Assembly (NCBI GenBank): GCA_017308375.1
Contig: JAFKEW010000042.1
Coordinates: 88,962 to 152,961, forward strand
Reading direction: 5' to 3'
DNA length: 64,000 nt
Origin: Alphaproteobacteria bacterium
Lineage (GTDB): Bacteria > Pseudomonadota > Alphaproteobacteria > Micropepsales > Micropepsaceae
In this document: positions 9,916-16,341 of the stretch, piece after piece
Numbering within the stretch: the stretch's first letter is position 1
How the letters are laid out: every line of letters starts with the position of its first letter
Made by a program: the position numbers and the translations under genes
The notes under the pieces: generated by a model
Database searches by the model: none
The model's input: only the letters and a program-made list of their open reading frames with translations
Told to the model about the DNA's origin: nothing

Positions 9916-9951
9916 TTTGAGACGCGCTGTCTATTGTTTTGAGACGGGCTG
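9916..9951. repeat. 14-bp direct repeat, 22-bp period, after the AraC gene
   Basis: TTTGAGACGCGCTG at 9916-9929 recurs with one mismatch as TTTGAGACGGGCTG at 9938-9951. The start-to-start distance is 22 bp, close to two helical turns. That spacing suits a dimeric or tandem-bound regulator such as the adjacent AraC protein, but no gene start follows closely on either strand. The rest of the 232-bp gap between the convergent genes holds only this and the hairpin at 10076. Confidence 0.35.
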
Positions 9952-10075
9952 CGTATAGGCCCGATCTATCGTCTGCGCGCCGGTCGGAGCCGTGCGCAAC
10001 AAGACCGCGCACAGTCTTTACCGCAAACCGATATCGAACCGCAGCATGCCAGACAGTTTGTCCGGTCTATGCGGC

Positions 10076-10109
10076 TGGGGCCTGCGTGTGTTGGGACACG
10101 CAGGCCCCA
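10076..10109. terminator. Bidirectional hairpin between convergent genes
   Basis: A perfect 14-bp stem (TGGGGCCTGCGTGT with its complement ACACGCAGGCCCCA) encloses a 6-nt loop, 18 bp after the stop of the AhpD-like gene on the minus strand. It lacks a long T-run on either side, so termination is likely but its strength is uncertain. Confidence 0.65.
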
Positions 10110-10127
10110 TTCTCATCATGGAGCGTA

Positions 10128-10586
10128 TTACGCGGCCTTGGCCCGTTCGCTGAGCGGCACGGAACGGAAGCCGATGGCAAAGCGGTTCCACGCATTGATG
10201 GTGCCGATCAGAAGCGTCAGATCCGCCGCTTCCTTTTCGCTGAAGTGCTGCATCAGCGCTTCATAATCCGCATCCGGCGCATGGGTTTGCGAAATCAGCG
10301 TCAGCGCCTCTGTCCAGGCCAGCGCCGCCCGTTCACGCGGGGTGTAACGGGTCGATTCCTCCCAGGCCGAAAGCATGTAGAGCCGTTCCTCGCTTTCGCC
10401 CGCCTTGCGCGCATCGTGCGCGTGCATGTCGATGCAGAATGCGCAACCATTGATCTGCGAGGCGCGCATCTTCACCAGTTCGATCAAGGACTGTTCCAGT
10501 CCCGATTGATGGATATAGGCTTCCAGCGCCTGCATCGGCTTCATCGCACCGGGTGAAGCCTTGTAAGGGTCCATTCGTGCCGTCAT
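10128..10586 (-). CDS. AhpD-like carboxymuconolactone decarboxylase family protein
   Basis: 152 residues in the AhpD/CMD fold. The redox CxxC with its histidine is visible as GCAFCIDMH (Cys48, Cys51, His55), preceded by Glu36 in LIELVKMRASQ. Members of this branch reduce peroxides or organic substrates through the dithiol. The ATG at 10586 follows AAAGGAG at ideal distance; an ATG two codons earlier is too close to it. A perfect ECF41-type promoter lies just upstream, and such genes are the classic ECF41 targets. Substrate unknown. Confidence 0.92.
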   Translation of the reverse strand: MTARMDPYKASPGAMKPMQALEAYIHQSGLEQSLIELVKMRASQINGCAFCIDMHAHDARKAGESEERLYMLSAWEESTRYTPRERAALAWTEALTLISQTHAPDADYEALMQHFSEKEAADLTLLIGTINAWNRFAIGFRSVPLSERAKAA

Positions 10587-10615
10587 TGGCATCTCCTTTG
10601 TTGTCACACCACAAA

Positions 10616-10642
10616 GACGAAACAGCCCGCCCCGCTGTGACA
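10616..10642 (-). promoter_or_regulatory. ECF41-type sigma factor promoter
   Basis: On the minus strand TGTCACA (10642-10636) is followed by exactly 16 nt and CGTC (10619-10616). This is the motif reported for ECF41 sigma factors (TGTCACA-N16-CGTC). Transcription would start about 10 nt downstream, leaving a leader of about 20 nt that includes the AAAGGAG site of the AhpD-like gene. An ECF41 gene is in this window at 23829-24752. Confidence 0.75.
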
Positions 10643-10699
10643 GGGCAGACCGAGGGATTCGCGGCTCACGGGCCGTGCAATTTTCCGAAAAGGGCAGCG

Positions 10700-11119
10700 T
10701 TAGTTGGCGTCGTTGAGATCCGGCGGCAGGGGCGCAACATCGACGCCCTCCTCAACCAGCTCCTTGGCTTCCTCAATGGTCGCCTCACCGTAGATATGGC
10801 GTTCGTCGGTTTCGCCATAATGGATCTTGCGCGCCTCCTCCGGGAAGCGGGTACCGACATATTCGGCGTTTTCTTCGACATATTTGCGCAAACCGGTCAT
10901 GAACTGCCGCATTTTCTGCAGTTCGGCGGCAGAGGGTTTGTTCTTTTCAACGCCGGCGCCCTTCAGGGACGGGGCCATCGGCGCCTTGTCGATCTTGCGC
11001 GAACGGCATACCGGGCAGACAAGCTTGCCGCCCGCCGCCTGTTCGTCATAAGCCGCGCTGTCCTTGAACCAGCCTTCGAAGGCATGGCCTTTCCGGCATG
11101 CCAAACTATAAACGATCAC
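10700..11119 (-). CDS. DUF1178 family protein
   Basis: 139 residues. An N-terminal zinc-ribbon-like region carries four cysteines in two groups (YSLACRKGHAFEGWF and LVCPVCRSRKIDKAPMAPS). A charged C-terminal part includes MTGLRKYVEENAEYVGTRFPE and the acidic EARKIHYGETDERHIYGEAT. This is the DUF1178 pattern, common in alpha- and betaproteobacteria, without an assigned function. It lies downstream of grxC and the nitrilase gene on the same strand, a conserved grouping. Confidence 0.9.
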   Translation of the reverse strand: MIVYSLACRKGHAFEGWFKDSAAYDEQAAGGKLVCPVCRSRKIDKAPMAPSLKGAGVEKNKPSAAELQKMRQFMTGLRKYVEENAEYVGTRFPEEARKIHYGETDERHIYGEATIEEAKELVEEGVDVAPLPPDLNDAN

Positions 11120-11161
11120 CGCTTCCTCAATACCTGGCGCACCGGGTCACACAACCGCTAT

Positions 11162-11205
11162 CCATTACACATAGAACGTGGGGCCATTACACATAGAACA
11201 TGGGG
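11162..11205. repeat. 22-bp tandem direct repeat (two units)
   Basis: Two adjacent 22-bp units, both beginning CCATTACACATAGAAC and ending TGGGG, occupy 11162-11183 and 11184-11205 with one mismatch (G/A at unit position 17). They lie in the 142-bp gap between the nitrilase stop and the DUF1178 start, so they are upstream of DUF1178 on the minus strand. A perfect head-to-tail arrangement with no spacer suggests a recent duplication or paired protein sites two helical turns apart. Confidence 0.8.
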
Positions 11206-11261
11206 GTAAATACCCGGTTCCGCAAGCAGTTACGGCGCGGGAGTGCCAGCGGCATGGATAC

Positions 11262-12083
11262 TTACGGGCCGGAAAAGGGCCGGTCATGCTCCAGATTCGG
11301 CACCCGGGCGCGGGCATCGGCTGACAGGGCTGGATCGATATCCGCCACGATCACCCCCGGTTCGGTTCCGGCCTCGGCCAATACCTCCCCCCATGGCGCC
11401 ACGATCAGGCTGTGGCCGTAAGTGCGCCGCCCATTGGCATGATGGCCCCCTTGGGCAGGTGCCACCACGAAAGCACCATTTTCGATCGCGCGCGCCCGCA
11501 ACAGCGTGTGCCAATGGGCCTTGCCTGTGGTCTCCGTAAAAGCGGATGGGACGGTGAGCAGGAACGATCCCGCCTTGGCCAGTGCGCGGTAAAGCTGCGG
11601 GAAGCGCAAATCGTAACAGATGGTGAGCCCGATCCGCCCCCACGGCAGATCAGCCGTCACCGCCTGCCCGCCGCCCGCGACAGTATTCGATTCCCGGTAT
11701 TTCTCGCCCGACGGCAATTGCACGTCGAACAGATGGATCTTGTCGTAGCGCGCCGCGATCCGCCCATCTGGCCCGATCAGAAACGAACGGTTCGCGGTCT
11801 TGCTTTCACTGACCTTGATCGCGAGCGATCCGATCAGAAGCCAGATTCCCAGTTCCTCCGCCAACGTGCAAAAGGCGAGGAGTGCCGGATCGTCGGCTTC
11901 CGCAAAACTGCGCTCCAGCTTGGCGCCGCCATCGGGCGCCATCAGGGTGGTGTTTTCCGGCGTCGCGATGAACCGGGCACCTTTTGCATGCGCCGCGCGG
12001 ATCAGATCCGACGTGACGCGGATGTTCTCAGCCACATCATCGGTTGAGCGCAATTGCACACAGGCGGCACGAAAAGTGCTCAT
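11262..12083 (-). CDS. Carbon-nitrogen hydrolase, Nit1/Nit2-like
   Basis: 273-residue nitrilase-superfamily amidase with the catalytic triad Glu43 (TPENT), Lys115 (YDKIHLFDV) and Cys156 (GLTICYDLRFPQ). Nit1/Nit2-type proteins hydrolyse deaminated glutathione or omega-amides. The neighbouring glutaredoxin gene, 3 bp upstream, fits a glutathione-repair role. The order grxC-nit-DUF1178 is widely kept in alphaproteobacteria. Exact substrate inferred, not shown. Confidence 0.92.
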   Translation of the reverse strand: MSTFRAACVQLRSTDDVAENIRVTSDLIRAAHAKGARFIATPENTTLMAPDGGAKLERSFAEADDPALLAFCTLAEELGIWLLIGSLAIKVSESKTANRSFLIGPDGRIAARYDKIHLFDVQLPSGEKYRESNTVAGGGQAVTADLPWGRIGLTICYDLRFPQLYRALAKAGSFLLTVPSAFTETTGKAHWHTLLRARAIENGAFVVAPAQGGHHANGRRTYGHSLIVAPWGEVLAEAGTEPGVIVADIDPALSADARARVPNLEHDRPFSGP

Positions 12084-12086
12084 CCC

Positions 12087-12344
12087 TTATCCCGCCAGCA
12101 GGGCGTCGAGTTTGCCCGCCTGTTCCAGTGCGTAGAGTTCGTCGCTGCCGCCGACATGGGTATCCCCGATGAAAATCTGCGGCACCGTGCGCCGTCCGCC
12201 GGAGCGCGCCTCCATCTCCGCCCGCGCCTTGGCATCCATGAACACGTCGATTTCGGAGAATTTCGCCCCCTTCTGCTGCAACAGCGATTTCGCACGATGG
12301 CAATAGGGACAGATCGGTGTCGTATAAATGGTGATATCGGCCAT
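12087..12344 (-). CDS. grxC: Glutaredoxin 3
   Basis: 85-residue class I glutaredoxin with the dithiol active site CPYC (ITIYTTPICPYCHRAK), the cis-proline TVPQIFIG and the glutathione-binding GGSDELYALE. It reduces disulfides and mixed disulfides with glutathione. ATG 12344 (MADITIY) follows GGAACCGG; a GTG four codons earlier is possible. Cotranscribed with the nitrilase gene, 3 bp away. Confidence 0.95.
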   Translation of the reverse strand: MADITIYTTPICPYCHRAKSLLQQKGAKFSEIDVFMDAKARAEMEARSGGRRTVPQIFIGDTHVGGSDELYALEQAGKLDALLAG

Positions 12345-12371
12345 ATCCGGTTCCACAAGATACGGCTTCGA

Positions 12372-13151
12372 TCATAGCGCGGCTTCATGCGGGCGAACAA
12401 CGCGGGCCAGGGTCAGGGCAAAAACCCGTGCGGCCCCGCCCCGCTTCAGCACGCGGGCACAAGCCTCAAGCGTAGCGCCGGTGGTGTGCACGTCATCGAC
12501 CAGCAGCACGGTGCGCCTACGCAGCGACGGCTGCCGCCGTTCCGCAATCCCGAATGCCGCCGCCACATTGCGCCGCCTTGCGGCCGCAGACGGCATGGTG
12601 CCCTGGCTGGCGGTCGCCCGGACGCGGCGCAGGACAAAGGGATCGAACGGTGCGCCGCACAGGCGCGAAAGCGCGGCCCCAGCAATCGCGGCCTGATTGT
12701 AACGCCGCCGCCAGAGCCGGAAGCGATGCAGCGGCACCGGCACAATCAGGTCGCATTCGGCGGTCAGTGCGCGACCCGCACGGTCCAGCCAGTGTGCCAG
12801 CCCCGGCGTGAGGTCGAGCCGGTCCGCCCATTTGAAGGCGAGGATCAGCCCACGCGATGCGTCGTCATAGCGCATCACGGCGCGCGCCCGGTCGAACGCC
12901 GGGGGTACCGCATGACAGGCGGCACAGAGCATTTCACCGCCCGGATCGGCATCAAACGGCAACCCGCAACAGGCGCACATCGCCCCTTCCAGAAAAGCGA
13001 TTTTGCCCCAGCACTGGGCACAAAGCTGGCCCGCAGCGGCGACCGGCGCACGGCAGGCCATGCAAAGCGGCGGGAACAGGAGATTGAGCGTACCCTGCCC
13101 CCACGCCGCCGCTTTGCGGCGAAAGTGTCCCGTTTCCGCCCCCGCATCCAT
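12372..13151 (-). CDS. ComF family phosphoribosyltransferase-like protein
   Basis: 259 residues. The N-terminal double zinc ribbon has CxxC pairs (LCMACRAP, LCAQCWG, CACCGLPF, LCAACHAVPPAF). The C-terminal type I PRTase fold has the PRPP loop VLLVDDVHTTGAT and the ComF signature RRRYNQAAIAGAALSR. ComF is needed for DNA uptake in naturally competent bacteria; its biochemical role in alphaproteobacteria is unclear. It sits upstream of grxC with a 27-bp gap and diverges from the methyltransferase gene. Confidence 0.92.
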   Translation of the reverse strand: MDAGAETGHFRRKAAAWGQGTLNLLFPPLCMACRAPVAAAGQLCAQCWGKIAFLEGAMCACCGLPFDADPGGEMLCAACHAVPPAFDRARAVMRYDDASRGLILAFKWADRLDLTPGLAHWLDRAGRALTAECDLIVPVPLHRFRLWRRRYNQAAIAGAALSRLCGAPFDPFVLRRVRATASQGTMPSAAARRRNVAAAFGIAERRQPSLRRRTVLLVDDVHTTGATLEACARVLKRGGAARVFALTLARVVRPHEAAL

Positions 13152-13191
13152 GCGCCTAGATTAACCCGCTGATCGGGATTGGCGAGTTTTC

Positions 13192-14088
13192 ATGGCAGAT
13201 CGTCCACCACAGATTTTCGACCGCAAGCTTTACGCCGAACGGCGCAAGCGCGCGCTGGCCCGCAACGGCGACGTTTTTCTGGCGGTGGAAGCAGCGGCCC
13301 TGATGGCCGAACGCCTCAGCGGCATCAAACGCACATTTGAAACCGCGCTGGCCCTCAATATCCGCCCGGAATGTTTCGAGGCACTGCGACCCCATGCCGA
13401 TAAATGGATCGCGGCACCGAACATGCCATCCCTGACGCTGGATGAGGAAGCCTTGCCGTTCGCGGAAGGCAGTTTCAACCTGATCGTCAGTATCCTGTCG
13501 CTGCATGCGGTGAACGATCTGCCGGGCACCCTGATCCAGATCCGCCGCGCACTGAAACCCGATGGATTGTTTCTCGCAGCTCTATTCGGCGGCGAGACCC
13601 TGCACGAATTGCGTGCCGCTTTTGCCGCCGCAGAAGGGGAAACCATGGGCGGCGTCAGCCCGCGCGTGGCACCGTTTGCCGATGTGCGCGACATGGGCAG
13701 CCTGCTGCAACGGGCGGGATTCGCGCTGCCGGTCACCGATGTCGAACGGACAATTGTGCGCTATCGCCGTTTTGAGACGCTGATCGAAGATCTTCGCGCG
13801 CTGGGCGAGACGAACATGCTGATCGAACGGCTGAAGCGCCCGCTCAGACGCGATACGCTGGCCGCAATGCTGTCCCATTACCAGCGTGAGAATGGCAACA
13901 CGGACGGGCGGCTCAACGCGACCTTCGACGTCGTTTATCTGGCTGGGTGGGCACCGCATGAAAGCCAGCAGAAGCCGCTTCGCCCCGGCAGTGCACGCGC
14001 CCGCCTGGCTGATGCGCTTGGCACAAAAGAGATTCCGGCCGGCGATGCGGTGCCGCCTCGCCCCGGTGATCCGTCACACAAACACTGA
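13192..14088 (+). CDS. NDUFAF5-like SAM-dependent methyltransferase with a worn motif I
   Basis: 298 residues resembling BioC/NDUFAF5-type methyltransferases: an N-terminal FDRKLYAERRKRALA, SFNLIVSILSLHAVNDLPGT, the motif LKPDGLFLAALFGGETLHEL and the late LNATFDVVYLAGWAPHESQ. The mitochondrial relative NDUFAF5 modifies a complex I subunit. The glycine-rich SAM loop expected near residues 52-62 is missing: the region reads FETALALNIRPECFEALRP with no GxGxG. Activity may be lost or altered. It diverges from comF by 40 bp, as in related genomes. Confidence 0.8.
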   Translation: MADRPPQIFDRKLYAERRKRALARNGDVFLAVEAAALMAERLSGIKRTFETALALNIRPECFEALRPHADKWIAAPNMPSLTLDEEALPFAEGSFNLIVSILSLHAVNDLPGTLIQIRRALKPDGLFLAALFGGETLHELRAAFAAAEGETMGGVSPRVAPFADVRDMGSLLQRAGFALPVTDVERTIVRYRRFETLIEDLRALGETNMLIERLKRPLRRDTLAAMLSHYQRENGNTDGRLNATFDVVYLAGWAPHESQQKPLRPGSARARLADALGTKEIPAGDAVPPRPGDPSHKH

Positions 14089-14112
14089 AGGCCGCGGGTG
14101 ACATATTTACGG

Positions 14113-14126
14113 ATAAGAATTCTTAT
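14113..14126. other. Perfect palindrome ATAAGAATTCTTAT at the flp 3' end
   Basis: A 14-bp self-complementary sequence covers the stop codon of flp (14123-14125) in the short gap between the convergent methyltransferase and flp genes. It is AT-rich and lacks a GC stem, so it is a poor intrinsic terminator. Confidence 0.3.
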
Positions 14127-14281
14127 GGGAAACCGGCGACCACCGCTTCGAACGTGCTGCTGAGTGTCATCCCGATCGAGGTCGCCCCCGCCACGATGGC
14201 GATGGAAACGATCCCGGCGATCATGGCGTATTCGATGGCCGTGGCCCCGCCGTTTGCCGCCCGGAATGCGTGCAGCTTCAG
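14123..14281 (-). CDS. Flp/Fap type IVb pilin, apparent CTG start
   Basis: 52 residues with the full Flp pilin pattern: a short basic leader (KLHAFRAANGG), prepilin-type cleavage before ATAIEYAM with Glu at +5 and Tyr at +6, and a hydrophobic helix (IAGIVSIAIVAGATSIG). These pilins are processed by TadV-type peptidases and assembled by Tad secretion. No ATG, GTG or TTG occurs at a sensible place. The CTG at 14281 overlaps the mutT stop as CTGA, mimicking an ATGA coupling, and gives the family length exactly. The next in-frame ATG upstream would add a 36-residue leader inside mutT. No other tad genes are in the window. Confidence 0.75.
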   Translation of the reverse strand: MKLHAFRAANGGATAIEYAMIAGIVSIAIVAGATSIGMTLSSTFEAVVAGFP

Positions 14282-14685
14282 AGATAGTCGCGCAACATCG
14301 GCACCAGCGGCAGGTCTGCGGGCGGCATGGGATAGTTGGGAAGCTCGCGCGGGCGCACCCATTTGAGCCCCTGCCCTTCCCGCGCCGTCACGCTGCCTTC
14401 CCAGCGCCGGCACAGAAACAACGGCATCAGAAGATGGAATTTCTCGTAGCTGTGTGAGGCGAAGACGAAGGGTGCGAGACAGGGCTCCCGCACGGTGATG
14501 CCCAGTTCCTCCGCCATCTCCCGGATAACGGTGTCCTCCGGCCGCTCGCCCGGCTCGATCTTGCCGCCAGGAAATTCCCATAGCCCCGCCATCTCCTTGT
14601 CTGCCGGACGTTGGGCGATCAATACCCTGCCGTCAGGATCGATCAGCACACAGGCTGCCACCAGAACCAGTTTGTGGTGCGTCAT
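14278..14685 (-). CDS. mutT: MutT-type Nudix hydrolase (8-oxo-dGTP diphosphatase)
   Basis: 135 residues with a complete Nudix box GKIEPGERPEDTVIREMAEE followed by LGI, preceded by AQRPADKEMAGLWEFPGG. This form clears 8-oxo-dGTP to prevent transversions. GGAAGGGA lies upstream of the ATG. It overlaps flp by 4 bp, so the pilin depends on mutT translation. A CtrA-type box stands 32-46 bp before the start. Confidence 0.94.
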   Translation of the reverse strand: MTHHKLVLVAACVLIDPDGRVLIAQRPADKEMAGLWEFPGGKIEPGERPEDTVIREMAEELGITVREPCLAPFVFASHSYEKFHLLMPLFLCRRWEGSVTAREGQGLKWVRPRELPNYPMPPADLPLVPMLRDYL

Positions 14686-14716
14686 GGTGCGTCCCTTCCA
14701 GCATGGGCCCGCGGTC

Positions 14717-14731
14717 TTAAGCCGGGTTTAA
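14717..14731. promoter_or_regulatory. CtrA-type full binding site
   Basis: TTAAGCCGGGTTTAA is an exact TTAA-N7-TTAA, the consensus of the cell-cycle regulator CtrA in alphaproteobacteria. It lies in the 101-bp gap before mutT-flp (minus strand). The major pilin gene pilA is a known CtrA target in Caulobacter, so control of the flp-containing unit is plausible. By base composition an exact match is expected about 0.1 times in a window this size. Confidence 0.6.
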
Positions 14732-14786
14732 AACGGGCCCGAAATTTTATGGTAAATACCTGAAATTACCGAAGGATTGCGGGCAT

Positions 14787-16115
14787 TCAGCTACGGTAAT
14801 CGCCATTGATGCGGATATAGCCGTCGGTCAGATCGCAGGTCCACACCCGCGCACGCCCCTTGCCGAGCCCCAGATCGACGGCAATATCGACCTCTCGCCC
14901 CGAAACCGCCTTGGTCGCCGCGGCTTCATTATAGGCGGCTGCGCGTGCGCCCTTCTCCGCCACCACCTGATCGCCGAAACTGATCCTCAGCCGGTCGCGG
15001 TCGGCAGGCTCCCCCGCCTTGCCCACGGCCATCACCACCCGGCCCCAATTGGCATCACTGCCCGCGATCGCAGTTTTCACCAACGGCGAATTGGCGACGG
15101 AAAGCGCGATGCGCCTGGCGGAATCGTCCGACTTCGCGCCCGTCACATCCACCCGGATCAGTTTCTGCGCCCCTTCCCCGTCGCGCACCACCTGAAGCGC
15201 AAGGTTCAGCAGCACACTGTCGAAGGCGCGGCGGAATTCGGCCAGCCGCTTGTCATTCGCCTTGGTGATGGCAGGATGCTGCGCACCTTTACCGGTCGCG
15301 AAAACCAGAAGCGTGTCGCTGGTCGAGGTGTCGCTATCCACCGTGATGGCATTGAAACTTGTTTTGACGCCTGCATCCAGCAAGCCCTGGAGCACCGCCG
15401 CCGGAAGGTTGGCGTCGGTCATCACAAAGGCCAACATCGTCGCCATATCGGGCGCGATCATGCCGCTGCCCTTGGCGATGCCGTTGATGGAAACCCGGCG
15501 GCCGCCGATCTCCGCCGTCGCCGTGGCAAGCTTCGGATAGGTGTCGGTGGTCATGATCGCCTCGGCCGCGGCGCGCCAGCCATCGGCGGCGCCCTTCTCC
15601 GCCAGCCCGCTCAGCACCGCGGTGATCTTTTCCGCCGCCAGCGGTTCGCCGATCACCCCGGTCGAGGCCAGAAAAATCTCCTGTGCCCGGCAGCCCAAGA
15701 CCCCGGCCGCCGACTCGGCAACGCTGCGGGCGGCCTCCATTCCCGCCTTGCCGGTAAAGGCGTTGGCGTTGCCGCTGTTCACGACCAACCCCCGCGCGGT
15801 TCCCGCCTTCAGCCGCGCCCGGCACCATTCCACCGGCGCGGAAGCGGTCTTCGACTGGGTGAAGACCCCGGCCACCTGTGTTCCCGGTGCAAACACCGTC
15901 ATCAACACGTCGGTGCGGCCCTGATAGCGCACACCGGCAGCGATGGTGGAAAGGCGCACCCCGGCGAGCGGGCGCAAAGCCGGGTACGTTTTCGGCGCGA
16001 GCGGAGAAACAGCAGGCGCCACAGCCGCTTTGGCGGCCGGTGGCGTTTCAGCCATCCCCTTGGACTGTTTAGCAGACCGGGGTTTCCCCCCTGTGGCTTG
16101 CCGCGCCGTGGTCAT
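14787..16115 (-). CDS. argJ: Bifunctional glutamate N-acetyltransferase / amino-acid acetyltransferase
   Basis: ArgJ transfers acetyl between N-acetylornithine and glutamate in arginine synthesis. The autocleavage site is present as [13 protein letters not shown]; the Thr becomes the N-terminal nucleophile of the beta chain. Other marks are [12 protein letters not shown] and [17 protein letters not shown], with the usual C-terminus [13 protein letters not shown]. The ATG at 16115 follows AAGGG at good distance; a GTG at 16151 is the outer limit. The first 45 residues, an Ala/Pro/Lys-rich stretch, are longer than in most ArgJ proteins. Confidence 0.96.
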   Translation of the reverse strand: MTTARQATGGKPRSAKQSKGMAETPPAAKAAVAPAVSPLAPKTYPALRPLAGVRLSTIAAGVRYQGRTDVLMTVFAPGTQVAGVFTQSKTASAPVEWCRARLKAGTARGLVVNSGNANAFTGKAGMEAARSVAESAAGVLGCRAQEIFLASTGVIGEPLAAEKITAVLSGLAEKGAADGWRAAAEAIMTTDTYPKLATATAEIGGRRVSINGIAKGSGMIAPDMATMLAFVMTDANLPAAVLQGLLDAGVKTSFNAITVDSDTSTSDTLLVFATGKGAQHPAITKANDKRLAEFRRAFDSVLLNLALQVVRDGEGAQKLIRVDVTGAKSDDSARRIALSVANSPLVKTAIAGSDANWGRVVMAVGKAGEPADRDRLRISFGDQVVAEKGARAAAYNEAAATKAVSGREVDIAVDLGLGKGRARVWTCDLTDGYIRINGDYRS

Positions 16116-16341
16116 AGCGGCCATCCCTTCGATGCTCAATATATGGGGCACCTCTGCAAATCCGGGTGCCGGCGCGCGGGATTAGGCCCGAACCGCTTGA
16201 ATTGACAAGGGGGAGAGCGGTTCTTATCTCTCCCCCGCGCACCCGCCGGCGTGATTTGCGCCAGCACCCGCGTGGCATGTGCCGGAACGGCAACCCGGTC
16301 TGCCACAACCGGCCGTATCCGGCCCCAATCCGAGGACGTTT

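Noticed and set aside
10602..10608. A plus-strand TGTCACA near the ECF41-type promoter
   Set aside because: The base run 16 nt downstream is GCCC rather than CGTC, and no plus-strand gene follows.
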